64,000 nucleotides of DNA from Ascarosepion bandense (Eukaryota; Mollusca; Cephalopoda; Sepiida; Sepiidae). Made by a program: the position numbers and the translations under genes. The stretch is from NCBI GenBank assembly GCA_037127315.1, contig JBBBDQ010001688.1, forward strand, positions 1,767,501-1,831,500, written 5' to 3'. The notes below the pieces were generated by a model, which saw only the letters and a program-made list of their open reading frames with translations, searched no databases and was not told where the DNA came from. Positions 10,990-22,844 of the stretch are shown here, one piece after another. Numbering within the stretch: position 1 is the first letter of the stretch; each line of letters opens with the position of its first letter.

Positions 10990-12609
10990 CCTTTTTTTTC
11001 CATAAATTTTAATTCTGTTTCTCAATTGCTCCTTGTTTTCCTTCACTCAGGATAACAGAAATTTCGCTTTTAATAAAAATGAAATTGCTCAGAATTTTGC
11101 CTTGGGATTTTTTTTTCTTTCTCTGCTTTAATGGAGTTTGAAATTGGATTCTAAAAGCTGGTTGGCAACTGTAGCCGTGGAAATAGACAAAAATTGTCTG
11201 GCCTTCTAGAAAGATGGAAAATTGTTTTGTTTTTTTTTCTTTTAGTTTCCAAATTACCTTTTTTAAAACGTTTAAACTTTTTTGTTTTTGTTCATATGGA
11301 ATGAATAATGAGAGCCAAGGGCATAAAAAAAAACAAGAAGGCATATTTAAAAAAATCTGTTTTTATATTATTCACATGAAATATCCAATAGTGTCTAGCA
11401 TATTTACAGACAATTTGCTTGAATGCTGAGCGCAATCCTCATTGAATACTGCCTTATACCAAACCAAGCTAAGTAGATACTTAGTAATAAAGCATTGTCT
11501 GAGACTCTATCTTGCTTGTGCTGATCCATTTAAAAGGACAATTCCTGATATAGGACGGGCTGTACATGGTACCAGGAATTTTTTTATCTCTATGCTACTT
11601 AGTATTTTTTGTCTGCTATTTGGGTTAAGGACACTCAGCTAAAGCCCACAAAGGAAAATTTGTCTATAATGTTAATTTAACAGTGTTGCTGAAATATTAC
11701 ACTGAGCTTAGGTTTGTCACATCTTTGACCTCTTGTAAGAATTTTTTTCAGTCTCTGTCAAGGTTGCTTTTTGGCTGCCTGGCAGGTAAAGCAATTCTGG
11801 GTAAGTGGTTTGCAGATGAAGTAGATCTGTCTTTCTTAAGAGTGTTGTTATAGAGCAAGCATAAGCAGCTTCAGCCAAAATTTAAATTCAGTTCACCAAT
11901 TCTTTATACTCTTTATATTTTCTATTTATAATGTATATTCAATAAGAATGTTTATTTGCTCACTACACCTGGCCTCAAATATATACATGATTATTGGACC
12001 CAGCAGAATGTTTTAGCATAACAGAATTTTGATGAAGGGGCTTTTCTAGTATGCAGAGTATTTTTATAGTTACTATTTGCAGGTGTAATTTCTATATTGT
12101 TAATACCCAGAAAAATGTGTTTAAAAGCAATTGCACAGTAATTTTTCCCTAAAAATATATTCTGTTTCATATTTCTTCAGTGGAGACATACTATGTATTA
12201 ACAAATTTTTTTTTATGCTACTAATTCCTATTATGTAGTTACTGTCTGATCAGTCATTGAAAATGAACACTGATACACATAAATGAAAATAAGAATAGGG
12301 TAGAATTTATTATACATTTCATTTCAATCAACTTAGCAGAAAAAGTTATGTGGGACTATTTTTCAGAACTGCTGTATATCCAGCAGTTTTGCATAATTTC
12401 AGCTCAAAGAATGATGCTTTATAAACAACTGATCTAAGTTTTGATCTCTTACACGCATAGATGGTACTTCAGCTTGTGTTTGTAAAATAAACACATGCAT
12501 ATGCTTACATACAGATGTACATACACTCTGAGAAGTTTTCAGTTAAAACAAAGGATTAAAAAAATTTTGTTTGATCAGATATCGAGAAGTGAATTGAGCC
12601 AATAACTAT
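9606..12609. other. AT-rich DNA without recognised genes
   Basis: Three kilobases with only short frames that show no family motifs. A poly-T run at 10961-10990 could be the reverse-oriented tail of an old retrotransposed copy, but no body is recognised beside it. Confidence 0.5.
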
Positions 12610-12930
12610 TCAGCACTCTTCATATATACAGGGTGTTTCAGAGAATTCACATAAAAAGAAATTTAAAAAAGTAAAATGGCACAGGTTTTGATTTAGAAAA
12701 ACAGGTAAACTATACACAGCTTCAATGTAGGCTTCAGTGCAACTTTGTGACATCATGCCAGATTAGGTGTTTTTTGTTTGTGCTGACCTGCCAATCCACA
12801 AGTTCTTGGTATTTCATGGTGGCTGATTTGTCTCTCTCTTGATAATACTTTGTAATAGAAGGCACAGGTTGTTGGTGATGTGATTGAAGAAATTCTTTAA
12901 CTGTAACATTGTATCCTGACCCCACTGGAC
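12610..12930 (-). other. possible DNA-transposon fragment
   Basis: 'acagggtgtttc' near 12628 resembles the terminus of several Tc1/mariner/pogo-type elements. The minus frame 12734-12925 is a 63-codon open reading frame ('SITKYYQERDKSATMKYQEL') with no motif I recognise. Kept only as a candidate. Confidence 0.2.
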
Positions 12931-12981
12931 CAACTTACTCCACAAGACCAGCCATTGCTCCTACATGGTCCAGTATTACAG

Positions 12982-13117
12982 GTTAAGCCTGAGCCGGCAG
13001 TTCCAAATGTCGATTTGATGCCACCCTCCAGCCACATTGTGATTTTTGCTCCTGGAGAGAAGTTATCAGATGAAAGAAATTTGAAGCACTCAGTTGGTTC
13101 ACCTGCAAGTTCGTCAG
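12982..13117 (+). CDS. candidate host coding exon (internal)
   Basis: A 136-bp stretch of markedly higher GC than its surroundings is bounded by 'ttacag' before 12982 and 'TCAG|gtgaga' at 13117/13118, good acceptor and donor sites. It reads open in one frame as 45 codons plus one base, beginning 'VKPEPAVPNVDLMPPSSHI' and ending in a Ser-rich run. VKPE fits the SUMO-acceptor pattern (hydrophobic-K-x-E) common in transcription factors. It resembles no transposon protein I know. The gene is not identified. Neighbouring exons are not visible, implying introns above 10 kb on either side if real. The upstream pyrimidine tract is weak. Confidence 0.4.
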
Positions 13118-14757
13118 GTGAGAATCAGGTTAACAGAAAAATAAATATAACCAAGTATATTTGATTTTAGGAAGACAACAGTTTTTATATATAAATACAA
13201 ACAAAAAAAAATTCTTGTTGCAAAAAGTTGAATGTCTCTTGTATATGAACTATAATCAAACAAAAATACTTCAAATAAATTCTGTAAAGGAGAGATGTGG
13301 CTTTCATTTCACCCTTTTTGGGCAAATACTCCAACTGTTGATGTTCCCGTTCTCAGTGGTGGTTATAGTAGCAGTAGTGGTATTTAGATGTTAGCAGAAA
13401 TAATTTGCTTCTTCAGTCTTCATGTCAGCAATACACACAGAGGATGTTTTCTTTCAAGCTGACATCACTCAACTCAATTCGACTGCATTTGAAGATAGTC
13501 AAAACCCCACTCCTCTTCTGGTAGACCACTACCAACTCAATCTCGGACCCAAGTGCCTCCTCGACAGCCCACTACTAACTCCATCTAACAACTTAAGGTC
13601 TGCCTTTTTATTGAGAAAAAACCGGCATCACATGTGATCTGGCTGTGACCCATCTCCTGACACTCGCAAGACTTGTAACAGGCATTTTTATTATTTATCT
13701 ATCCATATTGCCCTTTGCATTGTTTATAAACAAATCTTCAACAACTTGATTTGAAATTAAAAATCTCAAAGAGGACACTTTACTCTATTCATCGGCCATC
13801 TCCGGTTTCATATATCATTGTTCTAGATTCTTTCCTAATAATAGTTCTGACACGGTTTGTCAACTTCACAAAAGATTGTTTTTTGTTTATAGATAAAATT
13901 AACATTTCAATTAGTAATCTACTACCTTTTTGTATGCTTAAAAAAAAGAAAAGATTATATCTCATGTTCTAATGTATCTTTTCATAACATTAATATTTCA
14001 ATGTCTTTATGGGTTATTAATCTTTTGGCTATTCGAAGTGGCCTCTTTCTTGGTGTTTTCTGTTTTATAACATATCCACCTTTATTAATATTACTAACAT
14101 TATCATCATTTCAGGGGTGATATTTGTCCCTACTATAAACAGCTACACATGGGACAAATGAACTTTATAGGAGGGAGAATTCCTGCTGGAACATGTATAA
14201 CTATCCTTCTTGATCAAAACCTTAACATCTGTTACTCCCTTCCCCCAACCTTATTTTTAGGAAATTTCAGGAAATTCATTTTTGTATGGTTTAATGTTTA
14301 TATTAGTTATAGCAGAAGTCTTTGGAAAATTGAAATCATCAATTTTCTTTTCTAAAGCAGGACACCAGTTACCAAAAATCTGAATTGTAAAATAAAAAAT
14401 TCAGTAAAGCTAAGACATTATTTAAGTAGAAATGCTTTTAATTGCTTTTATATTACAGACATTGTCTTAAGAAATTTTTTTGATAAATAATGAATTTTTA
14501 CAAGAAAAAATTCTGTCTTAATTTGTCCCAGTTTGATGATATTGTTATAAGGCAAAAACTATATCTTCTAATCATGTATTTTTTCTTTGTGTGTGTATAA
14601 ATGTACTGATTTTTGTGAATACCAACATCTATGCATAGCATAATCAGAAAATAACAGCAGTAACTATTGTAAATTTAAAACAAAAGTACCTCAAACTCGA
14701 TAAAACATTAGGTTATGGAGAGTATTTTCCTAAATTATTAAGATTACTAGTTAGCTA

Positions 14758-14798
<41 letters not shown>

Positions 14799-14954
14799 AG
14801 GTCTTGTTATATTGTCAAGTAATATTTATGGATATTTTCTGTAGAAAAAAATAAAATTTCTCAAACGTCAGACATCAATAGAGCTGTCTTCGCCTCATAA
14901 AGTCCTTTTCTGCAATATTTATCATATTGATTAAACTTTAAAAAATCAACTAAA
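13118..14954. other. non-repetitive AT-rich DNA, probable intron
   Basis: Only short frames are present (for instance 13422-13637 and 14149-14355), with no motif or flanking splice signals that persuade me. A (TA)n run lies at 14760-14795. Confidence 0.4.
14760..14795. repeat. (TA)n microsatellite
   Basis: About 18 TA units. Confidence 0.95.
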
Positions 14955-14959
14955 ACATC

Positions 14960-15267
14960 TTCTGGATGGTGCCGTGGATATTGGCTCGAAACAAGAAACT
15001 GGAGAGCCAAGTTCAAATTCAAGTTGAATTTGTTGTATTCACTTATACACAAATACCCTTGGAAAAGGTATTAATCCATCTTTTCTCCCTCCAGCTATGA
15101 GTTAAACAGCAGGACAGATTGGCTTCTATAGCCTGGGTTGGCAACCAGTCTACCACAGAAAGTAATGGCAACCTACTGCAGGGAAAGTTTTCTACGCAGA
15201 TAGTCATGTCTCTGTCAAGACATGATTACCCAAGCTTGTATCATGTATGGCACTTAACTGACTGAAT
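14960..15267 (+). repeat. tRNA-derived SINE, family 1
   Basis: The body matches copies at 19052-19355, 44380-44690 and (inverted) 24914-25222. The head 'gtgccgtggatattggc' and, about 35 bp on, 'caagttcaaattc' are degraded boxes A and B of a tRNA. A conserved body follows ('ggcaacctactgcag'), then a short self-complementary tail around 'catgtct' and 'agacatga', ending near 'taactgactgaatc'. SINEs of this type are copied by LINE machinery. Confidence 0.75.
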
Positions 15268-15316
15268 CTTCTTCAAATAAAAATTTCAGAAAAGTATATT
15301 TTAATTTTGAAAGTTT

Positions 15317-15345
15317 TTTTTTTTTTTTTTTTTTTTTAATAAAGA
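15317..15345. repeat. poly-T run
   Basis: A 29-base T run next to the start of the TIR-family remnant. No retroelement body is evident on its minus-strand side. Confidence 0.8.
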
Positions 15346-15439
15346 GGATTATGTTGTGCTGACAGATTTCTAAATAGGGTTAATATGACTGATTTTTAAT
15401 AACCTCCCAAACCCCCCAAATATATAGCTACCTACCCCC

Positions 15440-16015
15440 TAACAAAAGCAATACCTATGGTTTAAAATGCATTTTAAAACTGAAAAATCTTTCTTGAAGA
15501 TTTTATTTTAGCTTTAATTAAAACTAATAGATTAAATTTAATATTTCCATTAAGCAAAATACTTTATTTCAAACCTAATTTAAATGGATTGGAATTATTT
15601 TTATCTTTTTGTTGGAGGATTAGCAGTAAAGTTGATAAAATCATTCATATTGACAAATCTGTTAACATAACATAATTCTCATTAAGAAATCTTTAAAAAA
15701 GTAAAATATACATTCCTGAACTGTTAAAAATGATCTGATTTAAAGTTTAATTAATCTAAATTAAAACCTATTAATCTTAGTTTAAAATATTGCAGAAAAC
15801 ATTTTAACATGGAAGTAGTTATTTTTTGTGAGATGTTAAATACTTTTATTAGCAGCATCATATTTGGGAAATTTGTCTATGGAAGAAGTAATTATAATAA
15901 AGTTACATGATGGTTACAACATAAACACCTTTTTTATATAATTTTTTTCAACTACCCAGTAATCTTTCAAATTTAAAATATCTTAAGCATTCTAATATTT
16001 TATTGAATTTTAGGT
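15440..16015 (+). repeat. TA-target TIR element, copy 3 (decayed)
   Basis: It follows the order of copy 2: a 'gcattttaaaactgaaaa' start, a conserved 'taagcaaaatact' segment, then AT-rich interior. It ends at 'ttttaggtact' near 16010. This end is shared with the internal 'gattttaggtact' point of copy 4 (31875). Termini are lost. Confidence 0.5.
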
Positions 16016-16209
16016 ACTTTGTATTTTTTCTTTTTTTTTTTTTCACATGTATGTGTATATGGAGTTGTCTGGAAGGCTCATGCCAATTTTTAAGAAAAAT
16101 TGAAACATTAAACAAAATTATGCCATTAAATATTTATACAACTATGAGCCATTTTATTGCACAACCTTTCTCCATTCTTCCTTCAACTTAGATTCGATCT
16201 TCCCAGAAT

Positions 16210-17095
16210 TTCGGTATTTTTTTTTTTTTTTTTTGTCATTCAAAGAATTAAAATTCTTACCATTGTGATTATTTTGAAGAACCTGAATAAATAAAAATCT
16301 GAAGTAGCAATGTCTGATGAATATGGCAGGTGGGGTAACACATCCCAGCCAAGCTGCAACAATTTTTGCCAGGTCGCCAAAGAAACCTATGGTCTGGCAT
16401 TATCCTGATGGAAAGCACTTTTTCTGTTTATGAATTCTAGATATTTTTCTTGATTTACTGCCTTTTAATTCATCCAGTTGTAAGTAGTACTTTCAGAATC
16501 AATTGACTAGTTACTTGGCAGAAGTTCATAGTACAAAATTCTTTTCCAGTCCTACTAGATGCACAACATCACTTTCTTATAAAGACCTGCTTTTGGACTG
16601 GATAAAGTTGGCTCATGTTGCTTACCTCAGAATATTTTCACTGAACATTGTTGTAAAAGATTCATTTCCCATTCCCTATCATAATTTGCTTAAAAGAAGG
16701 TACATGTTCGTGTTTATGCAGTAAATCACTGATAGAAACGTAATCTAAAAGATTTTTTTTCACTCAGATCATGCGGTACCCAAACATAGTGATTTGATTA
16801 CCCAAACTTCACCAAGTGCTCACAGATGGTGGATTTTGATAAATTTAATGTTTTTTCTAATTCTCATATTGTATAATGCGAGTTATATCAATCAATGCCT
16901 TGGTTTGGTCGTCATATGTAATTGGGGGAGGGTCTACCTTAGCATTCTTCATCAATAAGGCTACGATCACCAACTCTAAACTTATCAAACCACTTCCATA
17001 CAGTTCTGTCAGCTAAAACAATTTTTATAGCCATGCAAAATTGACACAAAGTAAGTTTCTTAAAAAAAATAGTTTGAAGTGTGCTCTAATTAGAA
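16210..17095 (-). pseudogene. mariner transposase pseudogene (Hsmar1/cecropia-like)
   Basis: Read from 17095 downwards the minus strand gives 'KWFDKFRVGDRSLIDEE', then 'WVPHDLSEK', then an ELLP-containing strand and 'KYLEFINRK'. 'FHQDNARP' (second catalytic region), 'QLGWDVLPHLPYS' and 'SDFYLFRFF' (third catalytic region) follow. This is the full order of a mariner DD34D transposase, an enzyme moving TA-flanked elements. Many stops and frameshifts show it is old. No intact terminal repeats are seen; poly-T at 16216-16235 lies near the C-terminal side. Confidence 0.8.
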
Positions 17096-17334
17096 ATGTA
17101 AGCATATATCTGTTGATGAATTTGATGTGTTGGAACATGAATTACTAAAAATCTGCATGAACTATCCTATATATATATATATATATATAAAAACCATATT
17201 TTATCATATGCAGGGAGCAATGGATAAATTGCCATCTAAACTCGGCAAAAATGAAAATAACACTAATATCTCATTAACAGATATATTTACCAATATTACA
17301 CATAAAAATCTCAAAATACTAAAGAGTAAATTTA

Positions 17335-17990
17335 TTCAATAAAATCGTCATTGCTTCAACCACATCATCCAGACAACTTTGAAATCTCTTGCATCTCTTC
17401 TGAACAGTCTCCTTGTTTAAACTGGTGAATGCTGCTAAAATCCTTGTTCTGAGTTCATCTTTGGTGTGACAAGGAGTTTGTTGGTCTCTCTTGCTCAACT
17501 GCACCCCACACATATGAATCAAGGGGGTTGCAGTCTGGAGAGTTAGGTGGCCAGATGTAAGGGGTGATTTCACTGCAGAAATTGTCTTGCTGTCATAACT
17601 GAGTTTTCCTCCTTCTGTGTCATGGTGCAGTCTTGTTACCAGACGTAGGGTCTTCCAACAGCCACCTTCTTAACCTAGGACAGCACTACTTTCTCAAGGG
17701 CACTTGATGTAGGCCTCAGTGTTGAGTCTAATTCTCTTTGGGGAAAACAAATAGAGGCATAACTAGTGATCAGTTGAAATACTTTAGTAATCACCATTAC
17801 TCATCCAGCTCTTTCTGAATTCTCTGTACTTTCCTCAGATTGACATGCAAACACTCTGAAATGTTCAGATTGAAACTTCTGGCACAAATGCCAAGCAGTA
17901 TAGCATGCCATTTCCAAATTTCTGGCAGAGTGAATTGCATCATCATGCACTTTTTCTTATGGTTGACCCTACTAGATTGTGCAATCAATA
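17335..17990 (-). pseudogene. second Tc1/mariner-type transposase pseudogene
   Basis: The minus strand starts near 17990 with an HTH-like segment 'HVNLRKVQRIQKELDE'. A region near 17640 aligns with 'VAVGRPYVWQQD' (Asp block), and 17573-17340 reads 'SGHLTLQTATPLIHMCGV' then 'TPCHTKDELRTRI' and 'ETVQKRCKRFQS', the C-terminal end of IS630/Tc1-type transposases common in molluscs. Frames are interrupted. It is a different lineage from the mariner immediately to its left. Confidence 0.7.
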
Positions 17991-19050
17991 AAACCAGAAA
18001 CTAACAAAGCAAACAAGATAACCACCCCACCCAAAGGAAAAAAGTAAATGAATAAAAAAACTTAAATAATAAACAAATTAACAAACTGCAAAAATGCATG
18101 CATAACAACAACCAAGTAAATTTAATAATAATAATAATGATTAACAGCAAATAATGAATAAAGGTAAAAATACATAAGTTAAGTCTCATACAATAGCTTA
18201 AAAATAATTGCATTCTGGCCCATAATTATTTCTACTTAATAGTTTTGAGAATAATTTTAAATATAACTGATCCTGTTTATTCAGTAACCATTAAGATAAC
18301 ACAATAAACCAGAAATATTTCACCATGCTACTGATAATGCCCCATTGATCAGCATATATAAATTGTCAAAACACCAGCTAACACACATGGTCTGAAGATT
18401 GTGTTCAAGTATGAAATACTGTTGCCACTCATTGTTGACCTCTCTCTCATACATACATACATATTATGCTTTATAGCATGTACAAACTAAAATCTACTAC
18501 AAAAGTGTACATTTTGTTTTGACATTGAAAGAACAATATCTTATCAGGTAATTAGTAATAAACATTATTTTTTAAAAGTAAATTGATGAAAATTCATTTC
18601 CTTTTATTGGCAAAATTTTTCGATTATTTTTCACTTGACAGGTAAACAGATCAATCCATCTTTTCCAATTTCCATAATTTTTCAACAGATCTTGAATATA
18701 CACTAATGAGTCAAAAGATTATGAATAAAATATTAGCTACATACCTGCAAAATAGCCCCCACTTGGTTTTTCAAATTTCTGATGGTTATTTTTGGGATCT
18801 GGTACCAACAAGTCATTTTTCTCCTGTTACATGTTGAACAATTTTGGTTACTATGACAGCACAGTAAAGTTTTCATGTTCCTGAAACCATTCATGTACAA
18901 CTGTGGTATGGCAGAGCATATTCTTTTGCTGAAAAATGCTACTACCATTTTAGAAAACTCTTACTCTGAAAGGGTATACCTGATCTTCAGTATTGAGGTA
19001 GGTGGTGTGCAGCATGGAAATTACAACCTCCTGTTTCTCATCAGAATATA
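17991..19050. other. AT-rich DNA; possible DNA-transposon end near 18690-19000
   Basis: No confident feature. The phrase 'aatgagtcaaaagattatg' at 18703-18722 resembles the terminus of a Tc1-like family, and the minus frame 18733-18948 is open without recognisable motifs. Confidence 0.3.
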
Positions 19051-19051
19051 G

Positions 19052-19355
19052 ACATGTGCATTGTGGTACAGTAAATATTGGCTAAAAACGAGAAATCGAA
19101 AAGCTGAGTTTGAATTTCAGCTGAATTTGTTGTATTCACTTACATGCAAATACCATTGGGAAAGGTATTAATCCATTGTTTCTCCTTCCAGCTATGGGTT
19201 AAATAGCATGATAGATTGGGTTCTATAGCCTTGGATGGCAACCAGTTTAACACAGGAACTAATAGCAACCTACTGCAAGAAAACCCTCTGCTTAATCAGT
19301 CATGTTTCTTTCGAGATATGATCTCACAAGTGTGTACCGCATAACTGACTGAATC
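19052..19355 (+). repeat. tRNA-derived SINE, family 1
   Basis: Same body as 14960-15267, with box A-like 'tgtggtacagtaaatattgg' and box B-like 'gagtttgaatttcag'. The tail ends at 'taactgactgaatc'. It is near full length and moderately diverged. Confidence 0.75.
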
Positions 19356-19924
19356 AATGAACAATGTAGAAATACCTGATTTATTGGTATTGAACTGCAA
19401 GGAAGTGAAATATGAAACACTATTTGACTGTATTTAATGATTATTGAAATTAGTTTTGACAAATTGGATAGTTTTCTTATAGAATAAAATTATGATGATA
19501 TTAACTGAGAAAATAACTCTGTATGGCCCTGAACCCACCTTGTTGAGTAGGGGGAAAATAATAAAAATGAGCAATAAATTACTTCCTCAACTAAAATCAC
19601 AAATTCTTTAAAATCTATTGAGATTAATTTACGTAAATACCAATTCATGAGATTGTAAATTAAAAGTTCGTATGAAGGTAGATTTACCTTAACAAGCAAG
19701 AAATAATAGAAAGTGTTCCTTTGATTGTAGCATTTGGCTTATGTGTTAGAAATATGGATGCCATAGAGGTTTCTCCGTTAGAAGGCTTATTACCCCATCA
19801 TCACTGCTAACACTCTAGAAGAAATATTGGTTCTTGTATGATTACCAAAGTTAAACTATACCAAGCTTGGTCAGTATCTAGATGGGTCACTGTTTGAGAA
19901 TCCTCGGTGCTGTAAGCTTGGATG
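19356..19924. other. AT-rich spacer, nothing recognised
   Basis: Only short frames and no repeat homology seen. Confidence 0.4.
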
Positions 19925-20030
19925 TGCAGGTGGTATAATGGAATTGGAGAGCCAAGTTCTAATTCCTGTTAGATTTGTTATATTCATTTGAATCCACCTC
20001 TTCTTCCATCCAGTTCTTTAATTAGTTTGT
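19925..20030 (+). repeat. SINE family 1 fragment
   Basis: 'gtggtataatgg' and 'gagagccaagttctaattc' align with the SINE head and box B. The copy skips part of the body and stops near 'ccatccagttctttaatta'. Confidence 0.55.
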
Positions 20031-22844
20031 ATCATTAAATCCTTATCTCTCAAAAATTCTTACAATCTGAAAAAAATATTTTTTGACTTTAAGTAACCTT
20101 CAAACAATTGGTAAGCTGTTAGAAACAAATCCCTCAAAATCACTCCAGAATGATTAGTACTGTACAAAGTGTGGAAAGTGTTATGGGATAGAGCATAGAG
20201 AAACACTGTTACCCCTGTAGACCATAGAGCATTTCCACAACACCCAAGAAAGCTTTAAACTCATCTGAGATACTCCAGATGTACTGTGGTAGGGTAGCCT
20301 TGAATTATGTTGCAAGCTCAAAAAGAATAGGTGGCAAATAGGGCAAAAGAAGACTGAAAAAAAAATGGAATTTTTATATGTTGAAAGAGAATATATAGAA
20401 AGACAAAGCCATGCAGAATGCATTTTAGGCAAGTTGTATGTTAAATATTTAAAGAAGACCAAAAGTGTTTTTTTTTAATTTTTTTTTTTATTAAATTGAA
20501 AGTAGAAACCAGAAGTAGAAGGGTTAAAAATAAAAAGTGATAAAGAGTGTGGTGGGTAGAATTGTGATACCAAAAAAGGTGTAAAGTGAGCTTTGTAGTA
20601 ATAAAATCCATTTAGATGAAAATGCCCTTGAAATGCTGAAAGATAAAAAATAGAAAATTATACTCAAAGAAACCACAGGTAAGCAAAAGGTGTGGCTGAT
20701 GGTCAGCATGGAAGCAGAGGAAACCTTCTTTCAAGAGAAATAGTCACAACAAAGAGAATAGCACAAAAGTTGGCAAGGGTGTATGAAATCTTCACTCAAA
20801 GATCAGAGCTCTCTATATGGTGAAAGAAAAGCCAAGTTATAGCTGATTTTCTTGATACTAGGTGCCTTACAATTGATTATGAAAAATATTCCAGAGAATG
20901 AGGTAATGAAGCTAGATAAACTGCATGTAACCTACTACAATCCTCAGAGTAATGCCAAAGTAGAACCTTTCTACTGGTTTTTGGATTCAATTTAGTCAAT
21001 GAAATCTAGAATTTGTCTTAAACTTAGACCTGACCTGTGTTGAAAGTTTTTAATAAATTAAATCGGCAGTTAGATACTGCTTGGAAGGGACTGAAACCTA
21101 GAAATAAATATATAGAGAAGGAACATAATCTTATCATTGAATAGTAATATAAGGTCTTTATTCAAGATAATAGTAGAATATGGGGAGCACAAAGGGGAAA
21201 ACAGTCTGAAGTATAGGCAAGTGCTGAAACTGGACCAGAGATAGAAACCCTAGTACAGGCTAGTAGAACAGAGATATTCACAAATTGAGTGGCTATCAAC
21301 AATCTTAGAGCTGAAATGATTGACAAAATAACTATCATGCTGTGGAAAATAGTGAAGATGGAGATACTGTGAACAAGGACACATGAAAGGACAAGAAATC
21401 GAAATGAGGCTCCTCATTCTCACATGTGAACCATTCCTTTATTTAAGAGTCAAGTCTGTGGCTGTGGTAATTTCAAGGGTTGTAATTTCACTATTAGGAG
21501 TAAATAGTGTGAGATTGGGAGTTCCTGCACTGGGATAGATAGACTGATACATTTTTCAGAAAGAAACAAGAGGTCAAGTTTGACCACATGTATATGAAAC
21601 TAAGCCCCTGGAAAGTTGTATTATAGACTCCTCACATTGGTCTAGGAGATGGTGAACTTAATTTCCTTTTGTCTTTGTAGGGTTGCATTTGTTTTTTCTC
21701 TTTTTATTTTGTTGTGGTCATGGTTAGCTATCAGATATTGGGATAGGTAAAAATGAGGTAGAGAAACAATCACACACAGATAGTGCATGCATCAACAATT
21801 TGGATTGAATTGATTGGAAGTACAGCTGTAACTGTATTCTTCATCATGACATAGAGAGGCCCCACTAAAAACTATTACATGATTCAGGTACCTTTTTACA
21901 AAATGGTTGTACAATACCCCAGATATTCTGACAGTAACTACTGAGGAAGCTATTCCAAGTTTTAGATTTATGACTATTAAGCAGATAATGCCAACCCAAA
22001 AAATGTTTACCTACAACATCCTTAATGAATGAACAAATAATCCAAGAAATATAGTCATGATATCCTAAATGCACATGTTTTGATTACCCAGAAATTAAGG
22101 CAACAGATATTTAGTCAGAAGCATTGTGAGTAAGCTTGCTTACATGTGAGGACTAAAAGACCCACTGGGAAAAGGGGGATGCATAGATTGCTCAAATATT
22201 CACAGGCATCTCTTACCCCCACCTCTTGAATGCATTTGGTTCATGCTTTTAAAGAAGCCTGCCATTACTGAGAAGTGCCTATCAGTTGTGCTTATTGGAA
22301 TTATTTAAAGACGATAGTAATGCATTTGAGAGATTGCAAGGTTCAAATAGTGAAACCCTAACCCAAGCTGTAAGTTTAACTGGGATGTGGACAACTGTGA
22401 ACAGGTACTTACTCTAACTGAATGTGAGCACCTTACAAGCAGTGCCATTTTGAAAATATGCTGACCAAATCATCTTGGCACGGTAACTTAGTACTTATCG
22501 AACCTTTCTACTTGCCTATGACTGTGGTATTCACAATGAAAATAATTTAAGGCCAGCTTAACTGCTTATATACTTCTCAGACATGTGCAGTTATAGCTGT
22601 CATTCTTACCTCACATAATTAGCTAATTACTGTACTTCCTCTGTTTATGTAAACACAAGCAAGATGATAATAAAAAATTGACAAATTTCAGGAGTGGAGG
22701 ATAAAATAATGTTTATTTCCTGGTGGTATGATTTTGGAGGATAAAATGTTTATTTCCTGGTGGTATGATTTTAGGAAATGAGTTGATTTTATTTATTTTT
22801 TTAATTATAAAATTTCACCTAATATGAGCCACTTAAGGTGTTAA
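20031..22844. other. non-coding DNA, origin unclear
   Basis: Base composition is less AT-extreme at 20900-21650, where broken frames occur, such as a segment with 'CEQGHMKGQ' that loosely recalls a Gag knuckle. None is convincing. A two-unit tandem duplication lies at 22696-22772. Confidence 0.35.
22696..22772. repeat. two-unit tandem duplication
   Basis: Two near-identical units of 40 and 37 bp, each starting 'ggaggataaaat' and ending 'ggtggtatgatttt', differing by a 3-bp gap. Confidence 0.9.

Noticed and set aside
14150..14355. Frame after 'catcatttcag' near 14114 as an exon
   Set aside because: The acceptor is good, but no donor or GC rise accompanies it, and the frame runs into obvious AT-rich non-coding DNA.
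19052..19130. A functional tRNA gene
   Set aside because: Only boxes A and B are tRNA-like; the acceptor and anticodon arms do not pair, and the segment is the head of a repeated SINE.
20181..20462. 93-codon minus frame
   Set aside because: No recognisable motif; composition reflects the T-rich minus strand.
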